64,000 bases of DNA, taken from the NCBI GenBank assembly GCA_019916065.1, contig CM034244.1:33107433-33171432 (forward strand), given 5' to 3'. Positions within the stretch are counted from its first letter, which is position 1; every line of letters begins with the position of its first letter. The stretch is from Vitellaria paradoxa. Its lineage: Eukaryota > Streptophyta > Magnoliopsida > Ericales > Sapotaceae. Below the pieces are notes generated by a model that saw only the letters and a list, made by a program, of their open reading frames with translations, was not told the origin of the DNA and made no database searches. Of the stretch, positions 11,745 to 23,530 are shown one piece after another. The position numbers were made by a program, and so were the translations under genes.

Positions 11745-12207
11745 CTTAATTAGTAACGGGATTTAGTGGTCACAAAAAGTAATATTTTTTTTTAGGACGA
11801 GACTTGGTGCAACGGTAAGTTATTCTACTGGTGACCTGTAGGTCACAGGTTCGAGGCGTGGAAACAACCTCTTTGTAAAATGTAAGGGTAAGGCTGTGTA
11901 CAAATGCGCACACCCTCCCCTATCTTTGCACTAGTTAGGGAGCGCTAGTTAATAAGCGCTTATACACTGGGTGAACCCTTTAAAAAGTAATTTTTTTGTG
12001 ATAACATATGTTTGTCATTAAAAATTAGTTTTAGTGACAACAATGATTTATCGTCACATTCAATGTACGGAACTTTAAATGACAACATTCAGTTGTCATT
12101 GCGTGATGTCGTTACTAAAATTTTTTTGTGATAAAAAGTAATACTTTTTGTGACAACTTTTGTTGTCACTAAAACTACGTTTTCTTATATTGCATCGTGC
12201 TGTAGTG
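11745..12207. mobile_element. CACTA-like element end with subterminal hairpins
   Basis: Reversed, the right end starts CACTACAGCACG and soon runs into AAGAAAACGTAG. The inside carries repeated gtgacaac motifs in both orientations, including the hairpins gtgacaac-tttt-gttgtcac (about 12150-12170) and atgacaac-attca-gttgtcat (about 12089-12109). Such subterminal arrays are typical of CACTA elements and their non-autonomous derivatives. No matching left CACTA end was found, so the element is incomplete. An Au-type SINE sits inside it. Confidence 0.5.
11795..11981 (+). mobile_element. Au-type tRNA-derived SINE with target duplication
   Basis: The head ggacgagacttggtgcaacgg matches the box A region of the Au SINE family. 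Box B is ggttcgaggc (about 11849-11858), followed by the family body gtggaaacaacctcttt and taaggctgtgtaca. Flanking copies of aaaaagtaat(at)ttttt lie at about 11775-11794 and 11982-11997, giving a target duplication that matches the CACTA-like sequence around it. Transcription would be by RNA polymerase III. Confidence 0.85.
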
Positions 12208-12442
12208 AAACGTGACTTGTTGGTCCGTTCATGTTTTATCCATTCGGATTGATCATCATCAACGTGATCTCAACATGAATCCTTCAAATTCATCAATTAG
12301 CAATTGATGCACATCAAAAACTTAAAAGGCCGGCCTCAGTCACGCCAATAAGCAACATAAAGTAAATTCAGAACCGTTAAAGCTAGCCAATGAGTTAAAG
12401 GTGTGTTTGGTAATAATTAATGAGGGAAACCCATTTTTCTCT

Positions 12443-12519
12443 TATATATATATATATATATCACCAAAAAAGTTATTTATCTATTTATTAAGATTGAGAT
12501 TGAGAGAGACTACTCTCTC
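12443..12519 (+). promoter_or_regulatory. TA-run TATA region and GA/CT hairpin upstream of the first DUF604 gene
   Basis: A (TA)n run at 12443-12461 lies about 117 bases upstream of the ATG at 12578. At 12502-12519, gagagag and ctctctc form a perfect 7-bp stem with an acta loop, probably inside the 5' leader. GA/CT motifs are frequent near plant transcription starts. Function is inferred only from position. Confidence 0.4.
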
Positions 12520-12577
12520 TCTTTCCCTTGAATAGCAACTCTTCATTGTATTGTCTGATCTCAATGAAGTAGTCACA

Positions 12578-13326
12578 ATGCGGTCTCTTGCATCAGCCGT
12601 CAACTTCAGTACTGCACTAAAACAAAAGAAGAGGTTTCCAACAATCAGCACTTCATGCAAAGCGGTGGGCATTTCAGGCCTCGTCCTCTATTTGGTCTAC
12701 CACCTCGTTCTCAGCCATTCAAGTTGCCCATCCCTGAACTTGTTCTTCTCATCATCGTCGCCGTCGTCATCATCATCACCCTCCCACCCCACAAACCCTG
12801 ATTCTCCCACCAACATCAGCCACCTCGTGTTCGGCCTCGTGGGCGGCGTCGATACGTGGAAATACAGGAGACCTTACATCGACGCGTGGTGGAGACCAAA
12901 CGCCACCGTCGGATACCTCCTCCTGGACAGAGCTCCGCCCCCGGAGCTCCTTCCATGGCCTTCCTCGACTTCCCCTCCGTTTCGGGTTCAAGAGGACTAC
13001 TCCAAGTTAGAGCGAGAGTCGAAACACGTGGCACCGATTATGGTTCGGATGGTGCTTGCGATCTGGGAGACGTTTAGGGAGTCAGTGTAAGCGTCATAAA
13101 TTTATTATGAATGTGAACTTAGAAATATGAATCAAAATAGATTAATACAAAAAATATATATATGTTGGTTTCTATGATCTTACTTTAGTTGTGATTACGC
13201 CACCTCTAATATTAAAGAATTAATTCTAGATTATTAAGACTTTATCTTCGGTTCTATCACTTCTATCATAACGAATATAATGATTATCAATAAAAAAAAT
13301 TACCTATTGCTATTACAAAGAAGGGT

Positions 13327-13357
<31 letters not shown>

Positions 13358-16300
13358 AGATAAAACTTAACATCGTTTGGTCGAATTTGGGGATTGCTAT
13401 ATTAGTATTATGATTGCAATTAAAATCGTTGATTTTAAATTCAACTGTCCATGCATTTATGTTTATTTTAAATTAAAATAGTTTGAATGAATTTAAACAA
13501 TTGAATTTTAATTCATCGGTTACCAACTTACAAACGAAAAAAAAATTAAATTTCCAACAACCTCTATAAATTACCAAAATTCTTTATTACACATTTACAT
13601 ATTCCCACATTTTATTAATTTCAAAAAATTTTAATACTTTGCTAAAAAAAATCCAAAAAAAGGTTAATCGAATGCGTAAATTTTTTTTTACAATTATATT
13701 TTTCGAGTTGAAAGATTTCAAACGAGTACCATTATCACTATTTTATACAATTTTTTTAAAATCCGTTGGAACGGATTTAAAAAACCGTTCTAACGGTTTT
13801 TGCGCTATCAAGAGAGAGAAAGAGAGAGAGTAGAACTATTGTGCAAAATAGTGTTGATTTTTTAATCTGTAAAAATCGATTTGGGAAACCGTTCTAACGA
13901 TTTGCTACTATTCATCTCTAAAAAAATGTGAGTTAGAAAGAAAATACTAAACGTTAAATTAACCTGAAATCATATTTTATTTCAATTTTCTTATTTTTTC
14001 TTATTTTTTACCATTCCAAACGTTATCTAATGTTATAGAGATGACATAGGTAAATTATATCAACCTTTCCTTTTTCAATCCACCCTTCCATAAAAAGTTT
14101 ATAGTAATCTTAATAATTGATTTACATTAATTATCTAATCTCATTATCCATATTAAGTGCAAATAAATCAAGTAATATAGATCATACTAAAATGAATTTT
14201 ATCATGTACATTCTTATCTATAACTTAGTTCAAATTTTATTTTTGATAAAAATAAAATTAATTAATATATGATAAATATACAGAAAATTTCAGCAATCAG
14301 GGGATGGTAATAACAGCACAGGAGGAGAAGGAGTTAGATGGTACGTGATGGCGTTCGACGACTCTGTTCTCCTTGTCGACAACTGGGTTGATCTTCTGGC
14401 AAAATATGACCATACCAAGTACTACTACATTGGGGCCTACTCTGAGACTGTGGCGTCGAATATGATATTCTCCTTCGATCAGGGCTTTGGGGGAGCTGGA
14501 ATTGCTCTCAGTTACCCTTTAGTTGCAGCAATGGTCAAAGACCTGAAAGGGTGCGTCAGCAGATATCCTTACGTGCGATCGGCTGATACCATTATACAGT
14601 TCTGCGTCGACGAGTTTGGGGTTCCTCTTACTCTACACCGAGGAATTCATCAGGTAATATATATATAACTTTGTTTATTTAATTTACGTTTATGATTTTC
14701 AATGAGGTAAGTACTCACCTAATTAAAATATTATATTATATTTTATATATATTTAGTTTTTACCCATTATAATTTGAATATAGCATTGCAAATAAACAAA
14801 TTGCAGACATTCTGCCAGCACCTAAACTTCTGGGGTGGAGGCCATGGCCCCTCGTTGAAAAATATTATTTTACTAGCAACAATACGTAGTTACAGCACTC
14901 TCAACAAATTATATTAATTTCTTATATAGTTAAAAATTTGAACAAAAAGTTTAAATTAAAAATTATAATAATTCATAAATTTTAATTTTTTTTTTCAAAA
15001 TTTTAGACTCTAATAGTTCCTGTATATATTTTGGTCTCTTTTTCTCTAATTAATTTTTAATAAGCACTCTAAAAAAATACAATTATGGTACTTTAATTTA
15101 AAAAATTTAACTTTTTAAAAATCACAGTTGAATAAAATTTAATGTGACAATATATGATTTTTACATAGTGAAACTTAAAATGTTCAAATCGTATTGTGAG
15201 ATAGGTGTTACTGAAATCCACTAAAATAAGAATTGAGTAAAAATTTAAAAATATAAAAATATTCTCAATCATTAAATGAAAGAAAAAAATAATTCTTAAA
15301 CATTGGATTTTAGTTCGTAAGCAAGACATTTTAAAAATTTATCCAATTTTATGGTATAGATATATATTATATATATATCTTCTATATATAACTTACTATA
15401 AGTTTCTACCCATAAAACTGATGGAGTGAGTGAGGGAAGTTTAATCTCCCTCTTAAATTCACTCAAAATCAAGTAAACAAGTTGAGCCTACCGGGTTTTT
15501 TGTTGTTTGGGTACGCAGATCGATTTACTGGGAGACATATCAGGTTTTCTATCATCCCACCCGCAGGCTCCTTTACTTTCCCTTCACCACTTGGATTACG
15601 TGGACCCCATCTTCCCCTCCATGGACCGTTTCCAATCCGCAAATCACCTAATGAAGGCTGCGAACGTCGACCAGTCGCGTCTCCTGCAGCAAACCATCTG
15701 CTACGACAAGCAAAGGAGCTGGTCTTTCTCGGTGTCCTGGGGCTATTCCGTTCATATCTACGAGAGAATTCACCCTCGCAGTCTGCTGAAGAGACCGCTG
15801 GAAACGTTCAGGCCGTGGACCAAGAGCTCGAGGCCGCCGATGTTCATGTTCAACACCAGGTGGCCGTGCGAGACTCCCACTGTTTTCTATTTTGAATCCA
15901 TACATCAGAGGAACGAGACGGAGGAGACGAAGACGATCACCTCTGCCCCTTCCTTGAAAGGAAATCAAAATCAAATTGTTACCACCTACGTTCGAGCGCC
16001 GCCTCCTGCGTACCCAAATTGTCTGTGGAAAAGCAACCACTCGGCCGATCACATCTCCAGGATTCAGGTCTTCTCCTCGACAACGAAGCTAAAGAAGGTA
16101 AATCATGAGAAACTTTTTTTTTTTTTTATTTACCATTATTATTAAAGTATTATTTAGGCTTTGTTTGGTTATAAAAAAAGCTCTTTATTTTTTTTTGATA
16201 GTTTTTTCTTTTTTCTTTTAATATGACTTTTTTTCATCAAAATTTAATTTTTTTTCTTTTAAAAGTTATAACTTTTAGGTATGTTAATTGTATTTGTTAA

Positions 16301-17051
16301 AAAAAAATCACATCCGTTTGAGAAAAAGTTAGGTATCATTTGGTTTGTATATCTATTTTTTATTTTCTATTTTTTGTCTTATGTGTTTTATGTTTTAAAA
16401 ATTCTAAAATAATAAAAACAGAAAACGTATTTAATTACATTTTTTATTTTTCGTATTTTAAAATTTTTCTTACTTTGGATTGAAAATGTTCAAAATGACT
16501 TTTTACTATTTTTGCATTTCATATATAAACTCATTTTTTATTTTCTAAAATAGATTTCAAAAATACAAATGATCAGATGCATTTTGAATTTTTTTTTCTT
16601 ATTTTCAAAATTACAAAATAAAAAATTGGCTCAAAACAAATATACCAAATGACACCTTATTTAATTTGACTAAAAAAGTAATGAAAAAAATTATTTTTTT
16701 ATTTTCTTCAATTTTTATCCAAATATATAAACATAAATTTTTTAATTTTTTATTTACTAATGCAATTAGTATGCCTAAAAAATTAATTTTTTAATAAAAA
16801 AATTATATAAGACAAAAGAAAATTAAAATAAAAAAATAAAAACTGTTTTTTTTTTAATCAAACAAAGTCTTAAAATATTTATCTACCCTTTATAAAGAAT
16901 TAGTTATTATTTATCTGACAGAAAAGCAATCCCTCTCCCCCTCCCCTTTCAGGTTGAAAGAAGTGAATGCTGCGATTTTGTACACAAGGCCGGCACCAAC
17001 ATTGCAGACGTCAAAATAAGGGCTTGCAAGGATGATGAGATAATTGCTTAA
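12578..17051 (+). CDS. DUF604 / GT31-like glycosyltransferase, paralogue A (4 exons)
   Basis: Exons at 12578-13084, 14294-14653, 15519-16097 and 16953-17051 join in frame with GT/AG sites and give 514 codons plus stop. This is close to the usual size of about 500 residues for plant DUF604 proteins, thought to be Golgi type II glycosyltransferases of the Fringe/GT31 group; substrates are unknown. Visible: a signal anchor at about 27-45 (VGISGLVLYLVYHLVL), a Ser-rich stem, ISHLVFGLVGGVDTWKYRR, WW, PPFRV, the GFGGAG loop, LHRGIHQ, a C-terminal half with VDQSRLLQQTICYD and SVSWGYS, and a last exon with ECCD and RACKDDEIIA. Oddity: where paralogue B has GDDD, this protein has A-F-D-D (189-192), so the first Asp of the metal-binding motif is gone, and the later conserved acidic position (SADTIIQF) also differs. 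It may be catalytically altered. No stop or frameshift is seen. Confidence 0.88.
13595..14032 (+). repeat. Dispersed repeat 'S', copy 1, in intron 1 of paralogue A
   Basis: Blocks ttaatcgaatgcgtaaattt (from about 13664), aaacgagtaccattatcac and aaaatccgttggaacggatt recur in inverted order at 23233-23530. Copy 1 carries extra sequence with accgttctaacg motifs and a GA-rich run. It ends near ccattccaaacg, a possible terminal motif. Class unknown; MITE-like. Confidence 0.6.
16157..16869. mobile_element. Tourist-like MITE, outer copy, in intron 3 of paralogue A
   Basis: The left end is ggctttgtttggttataaa; the right end, reversed, is GACTTTGTTTGATTAA. Each is flanked by tta (16154-16156 and 16870-16872), a PIF/Harbinger-type target duplication. 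The inside is AT-rich and non-coding. It is interrupted by another MITE at 16332-16656, so its own length is about 385 bases. Confidence 0.7.
16332..16656. mobile_element. Tourist-like MITE, nested copy (same family as 6220-9651)
   Basis: The left end ggtatcatttggtttgtat and the right end atataccaaatgacacc are inverted repeats. They are flanked by tta at 16329-16331 and 16657-16659. The inside shares tattttctattttttgt, ttatgtgtt and aacttattttctattttc-like blocks with the MITE at 6220. Length 325 bases. Confidence 0.75.
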
Positions 17052-20000
17052 CAGTAGTTTGAAATGGCTGATTCTGTGGAATTTAATTTTATTCGGTGAA
17101 AATTTTTTTCCAACTCTCATGTTTTGAAATAAAAATAAAATTTTATGCATTTTTGTTTCATACTAACATTTTGGGACTTCAAACCTCATTTGAAATTCAA
17201 TTCAAAATAATAGAGTTTAATGTGAATTCATTATTTCTTGAGTTAAAGTAATTGGACAAATTAACTCTCATATATCATATTTATTTATTTTTTTTCACTA
17301 ATCTGATCATATTTGATATTTATCTTAAATTAATTCAATTTTTAAATTTAAACATATGTTTCAAATATAAAATTTTATTTACTAAATTAAATTAAATGAA
17401 ATTAGTATTTTATCTTAAAATCAGAGTAATTCTAAAATAAAAATATTTTTAAACCGAGTGTAAATAAATTTAAAATCAACACATGTCATTGTAAAACTTC
17501 TTATATATAAAATATACTATCATCTTAAAACTCCAAAAAAAAAAAAATAATAATAATAATAAATAATAAAACAACTTAATCAAGCTAATTTGGTGGCAAA
17601 AACTATCTTCAATAGCAAAAGAAGCATCACTTTTCTTTGAGATGCGTGGCTAGTTGGTCGCACGGAAAGATTTGGCAATCAAGCACAAGGATGTCAATTA
17701 AACTAAGTACGTATATAAGAATATCGAATTCGGTAAAAATTTATTAAAAAATATGTTAATGAGATTAGGATGGATTTAGTATTAAAATTTAATATTCGTA
17801 CAAGTTTAAAATTTGTTTGTAGAGTATTTAGTACCTGATATCAGTTTATTTTTATAGAATATCTAGTACACATAAGGTACTTTCAAGTATCCTTATAATA
17901 TAATATAATATATTTAAACATTTATAAATTTATTCTTAAAATAAAATTACTTAAGTTTGAGATAGGATCATTTATAAAATTTTGTCATTTTTTATCCTAG
18001 GTATAATTATAAGTTATCTTTTTGCAATCGCAACTCCAAATACGATTCAAACATTCTCCTTATAATCTCATTTCTTGGTCGAAGTCATTGAACTCTCATC
18101 TATATAACTGTGTTCTATTTTATATTCTGTTATCGCCTAGGATCAATATTATGTAGAGGATTACGTCGTCGCCCTCATCGCTTGATCACTACTATACAAT
18201 TTTAATTTACAAGTACTGAAATCTCTCTCTCTATATATGTGTGTGTGTAGAGTTGTTGTCTATATACCCGATTTTATTTAAAAGTTTAATCAAATTTATT
18301 AAACTTTGAGGTCAAGAATTTTGTAAATAATTATGTTCGAATCTATTAAATAATGTCCTTAATCTCCATTGTGTTTGAATCGATAATTTTTTGAATTTTT
18401 TAAAATTAAACAATGATACTTGCGCCTAAAAACAGATTTGAAAACAAATTTTTTGAACATGTATTTGGTTTATAATAATTTATAAAGACAAAAAATAGAA
18501 AAGTATCCCAAATTCCTATTTTTAGAATTTTTTTCTTTAAAAGTAAACTTTGTTTTTTGTTTATTTATTAATTTACCTTGTATTAATAATATTTGTCTCC
18601 ATGATGTATTTTTATTTTATGGTAGATAATGAGATTGCAACAATTTGTTAATATAGTATTATAGAATAATGTGGTAGATGGATGAACAAAAATTAATGTG
18701 CATACTACGGGATCTTATTCAATTACCATGAATTAAACTTAATTACGTTTCGCGAGTTTGGGATATGATAGATTTAGAATTTTAACTTAAAAAATAAACG
18801 AGTTTGAGATAATAACAATAAGTAAAAAAATAAATAAATTTAGTAATTAAATTTACTAGGTAAGTATTTTACCTGTTTACGTCTCTAATCGAATATTCCC
18901 TTGTTCATTTTTCACCCATTGGAGTCGAACCGAAACAGGAACTATGACCTGTCACCTGAAGGGCTTGTTAATCATTTTACATTCCTGGAATAATCATTCT
19001 TAGGGCTATGCAAAATCAAATCAAAATAAAAAAAAAGGCACCCAAAAAAATAAAAAAAACTCAGTTTTAATTAATTCGATTGAGTTCTTGGTCCAATTTT
19101 AGTTATTTTTTAGGTCCAAACTAAATTTCGGTTTACTTTTGGTTCTTGTGTATGACGAGCTGAAATAACTGAAAATTAAATTACAAATTAAATATAAATA
19201 TAAATATATAATAAAACAATTTTGTACAAAAATAAATAAAAAATTATATATTTATATGTATAATATGATCTTTATCTACTATTTCGTCGCCGTCGATGGC
19301 AAAAATAAAATTAAAAAATATTTGATCTTTACCAGAATTGGGTTTAAAAATTTAGAGGTATTAGGTAACATTTGTAGGGAGGTACAACTTATTTGGTGTC
19401 TGTAGATAGAATTTTAATAAAATTAAAAAAATAATTAATATATTAAATATGAGATAATTGTGACATATACAAATAGAGTTAAATAAGAAGTTTAAAAGTC
19501 TTTTTAATTTTCAATAAAATTAAAAAAAATAAATAACGCATTAAATATGAGATAAATTTGACATGTATAGATAAAATTAAAATGAGAAATTGAGCTCCCG
19601 AGATTTAGCCATGTTAGTTAATAGGTTTACCCCTTGAGTGACGTGAATTTAAATTCCGCAACTTAAATTGGAGGCATGGTTGAGAGGTCAGCTACTTGTC
19701 TCTTAATTCACTCATTAGATATACGGTTCGTTGAAAGTTAAAATAAATTAGTAAAGTTTTGGATCACAAAAAAAATAAAATAAAATAAAAATCATTTTCT
19801 ATATCTATAAGATAGAATTTTAACTTATAACTGCAGTTTATAACTACAGTTTTTGGGCATAAATCCATCAAATCGGGAACCATAATGGCGTCCTGTTTTT
19901 TATACGTAATTACGTCGATCGACACCCCCATTTTGTTCATTCCAATCTAATGCAACAGCTGATGCCCACAAATTGTGGGGGAATGCCGTGATTATTTCAT

Positions 20001-20054
20001 TGACTCATAATTGAGATTCGAGAAATTGACATAGTAGTATTATATCAATTTTAT
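17052..20054. other. AT-rich intergenic DNA between the two DUF604 paralogues, first part
   Basis: The first few hundred bases hold the 3' region of paralogue A. Beyond that no gene, tRNA or clear transposon end is visible. There are short microsatellites (taa repeats near 17548-17570; gt repeat near 18240) and an unplaced tRNA-like or SINE-like patch at about 19600-19740 that lacks a clear box A/B pair. Confidence 0.55.
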
Positions 20055-21445
20055 GATTTACAATTAAAATAATTAAATTAAAATTTAACAATTTAAATGT
20101 ATTTATATTTTTTAAGTTAAAATAATATAAATACACTTGGATTAAAATCTACTAGCCCCAAGATCAATGTCCCCTCTTCCATAATTGAGCCCCTGTTGAC
20201 ATTTCAAATAGCCCCCGAAGCAAACCAGCTAACACAACTTCTTGATTCCGACTCAACCTCGGCGGTGCATTTTGCACAGTAGGACATCTGTCCAACAATC
20301 AGTGTACTTTGCGCAATTGATATCGTAGGACTGTTGGTACAACTTTTTTTTTTTACCTTATTGGTTCTGTTTAATGACAAATAAAATAAAATAAAATATT
20401 ATAAATCTCTACAAATATAAATTACGAGACAGTAAAATTTAAATTTTTCACTCACTATACGAATTACGAGATATTTACTTTTATAATTTTATTTTATTTT
20501 ATACACACAACTCCAAACACACCAATTATCCAACCATTAACATTTCTCCATGTCTAAAGAAATGAAAGATAAGAAAAACTAAAAAAATATCAACCATTAA
20601 ACAAATAGTGGGACAGTTGTAATCATTAGATATATATAAATATCAAATCAATAATATGATTTGTTATATGGATTTTGTTTTATAAGGAGTTAGGATTATT
20701 TACATTAGCTTGTGCAACATTTAGTTTGAAGATACGCAACGTTTACAAGTTGATATTCCAACTTTGGTAGCATTTTCCCCCACCCCCCCCCTTCCCATAA
20801 ATAAATAACTTTTATCAATTTGCTCTACCAAATACAAAATTATTTTTTTTATCAATTTTCTCTAACTTTTATTATTTTTTCAAATTTTTATAAATTTTAA
20901 CCAAACATTCAATTAATCACCAAGATGTCACGCGCAAGCACCATATGAAAAGATGCATTTTTTGGTGTGTCCAAACAACCCCTTATATTTTGTTTATTGC
21001 TTTTTGTACATGTATTATTTAAGAAATGCAACTTTTAGGCTTGTTTGATAACATTTATGTTTACTATTATTTTATTTATACTTACAGATTTTTGAAAATT
21101 AGCAACAAAAATGTATCTATTAAACTTGATTTTATTTTTTTTGTTCCCAAAAAATGAAAAGTTCAACAGGAAAACATAAACGAAAAAAGGTTTTTTTACT
21201 CTCATTTTTTCTGCTATAAATATTTTGTTAATTTTAACACTTTATCCATTTGTGCTGTATCAGATTAAAATAAATTATTTTATTTAAATATTTTATTAAA
21301 CTAATTTTTTCAATAAAATAGTATAATTAATTAATTAAATTAATATAAAATATATATTGTTAATTATTTTTAATAAATAATATAATCACATGAATATAAC
21401 TCAATTAATTAATTGAACTAATAATTAATTTAATTTAATTTATAA
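20055..21445 (+). repeat. Large direct duplication, copy 1
   Basis: This copy shares colinear blocks with 21665-22645: cataattgagccc, tgacatttcaaatagc, aacttcttgattccgac, aggactgttgg, ttatttacattagcttgtgc, aagaaatgcaacttttaggc and aattttaacacttt. Over the core (20160-20300) the two copies align without indels for about 50 codons, but copy 1 has a stop at the end. Neither copy has a recognisable protein. Confidence 0.75.
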
Positions 21446-21664
21446 TGAAGGGGTTGCTCTGACACGTGACATCATCCAATAAAAGGACATGTGCGCAGCA
21501 ACCAATCCATATTAATTACCACCTTTTAACCATGATTATTAAAAGTATGAGTGGAACGCTTGACCCACTACCCATTACAGATCTGATTTTGACTACTCCA
21601 TTGTTTATAATACTTGGATTATGACCTGAATTGTTCTGTATGCAAGAACCATACATGCTTAGAA
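21446..21664. promoter_or_regulatory. Spacer between duplication copies, with G-box-like motif
   Basis: Contains gacacgtgac (about 21471-21480), an ACGTG-core G-box/ABRE-like site, followed by ccaat. A second similar site, gacacgtgggtcc, is at about 23641. No gene lies within 2 kb, so any regulatory role toward paralogue B (ATG at 25857) is speculative. Confidence 0.2.
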
Positions 21665-22645
21665 AACTATAAATATTAGAATCATTAAATTAAAATTCAG
21701 TAATTCAAATATATTCATAATTTTTTTTTAAATTAAAATAATATGAATACAACTGAATTAAAATTCAACTGTTTCAACATCAATATCCCCTATGCCATAA
21801 TCGAGCCCCCAGTGACATTTCAAATAGCCTCCGAGGCAAACCAGCCAACAAAACTTCTTGATTCCGACTTAACCTCCGCGGTTTCATTTTGTACAAATAG
21901 AATATTATGTGTCCAACCATCTGTTTGCTTTGCGCCATTTATATCTTAGGACTGTTGGCACAAAGTTTTTTTAATTCTATCTAAAATTTAGTGACTTATA
22001 TTGTCCAACCATTTTGTTTTGTAGGGAGTTAGTATTATTTACATTAACTTGTGCAACATTTGGTTTTATCAAATTTTTCAAATTTTTTCCAAATATCCAA
22101 TTAACCACCAAAGTATCGTACGTCAATTGTATATATAAAGTTGTATTTTTTTGGTATGCGCAAATGACCCCTTATTGTCTATTTATTGCTTCATCAACAT
22201 CTATAGTTTAAGAAATGTAACTTTTAGGCTCTATTTGATAATATTTATATTTACTATATTTTATTTATATTTATAATTTTGAAAAATTGGTAACAAAAAT
22301 ATGTTTGGTGAACTTTTCATTTTTTGGAAAAAAAGATGTTTTCACTCTTATCTTTTTTGTTAAACAAAAAAAAAAGTGTTTTCATTCCTATTTTTTATAT
22401 TATAAATATTTTGTTAATTTTAACACTTTGTCCATTTGCGTTGCATCATATTAAAATAAATTATTTTATTCAAATATTTTATTAAACTAAAATTTTTAAT
22501 AAATAGTATAATTGAATTAATTAATTAAATTAAACTAATTTAATTTAAATTAATATAAATATATATTGTTAATTATTTTTAATAAATAATACAATCACAT
22601 GAACATAACTCATTAAGTTAATTGAACTAAGAATTAATTTAATTT
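21665..22645 (+). repeat. Large direct duplication, copy 2
   Basis: Colinear partner of 20055-21445. Its core contains an open frame of 68 codons (21743-21946) that matches the same frame of copy 1 for about 45 codons, but no family is recognised. It is shorter than copy 1 mainly through deletion in the AT-rich middle. Confidence 0.75.
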
Positions 22646-23232
22646 AATTAATTAAATCAATAAGAAATGAATTTTGTTAAATTATTTTTAATAGATAATA
22701 TAATTAAATTATTTCTTATAAATAAGATAAATGAATTATATTTAATATATTTGATTTATTGAATTGAATTATTTTTAATAAATAATATAACTAAAAATTT
22801 TTAGTTATTTAATTTAATTTAATTTAATTAAAATAACATGAAATATGTTTTATTTAATTCAATTAATTTTTAAAATTAATATAATTAAATAGTTTATTAA
22901 AATACAAATTAATTATTGTAAATAAAATTAGATTTACAAAATAGTTTCATTTTACATTTTGGAAAAAGGTGAAAAAAATGAAATAAAAAAGATATAAGTA
23001 AATAAACGAAAAGAGTTTTTTTTTTAATATTTAAGATATTTAACCAATTTATACGCATTTCGATTAATTTTTAAATATTAAATTAATCAGTAAGTCATCC
23101 AGTGACACGAGGAATTAAACAGTATTAAATTTTGAAATCTTAAAGTTAATAACCATGTAAAGTTTTTCAGTTACTCTAAAAATACACAAATTAATGACCA
23201 ATGAAAAGTATAATGTGTTTTCTATTGAGCTA

Positions 23233-23530
23233 CCACTATTTCCCGTTTGGAGTAAGAAAAAATAAGAAAAATTGAGATAAAATGTAATTTGGAGTTAATT
23301 TTAGTACTTTTTTTTTCTGAATAATAGCAAACTATGAGAACGGATTCAAAAAAATTCACATAAAATAACGATAATAGTACTCGTTTGAAAATTTTCGACA
23401 TAAAAAATATAATTGTAAAAAAAATTTACGCATTCGATTAAGTTATTTTCAAATTTTTAATTTTTTTAGCGACATATTAAAATTTTTTGAAATTAGCAAT
23501 GGTAAAAAAATTAGAAGTATATGAGTTATT
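23233..23530 (-). repeat. Dispersed repeat 'S', copy 2 (inverted)
   Basis: Reverse-complement match to 13595-14032: attcgattaagtt, attgtaaaaaaaatttacg, gtactcgtttgaaa and gaacggatt blocks appear in reversed order. It begins after ccgtttggagtaagaaa, matching the ccattccaaacg end of copy 1. It lacks the 150-base insert of copy 1. Confidence 0.6.

Noticed and set aside
12776..13077. Open frames antisense to, or out of frame with, exon 1 of paralogue A
   Set aside because: The sense frame encodes a conserved DUF604 exon with proper splice sites; the others are by-products of the higher GC content.
19600..19740. tRNA- or SINE-like patch in the intergenic region
   Set aside because: No convincing box A/box B pair and no target duplication.
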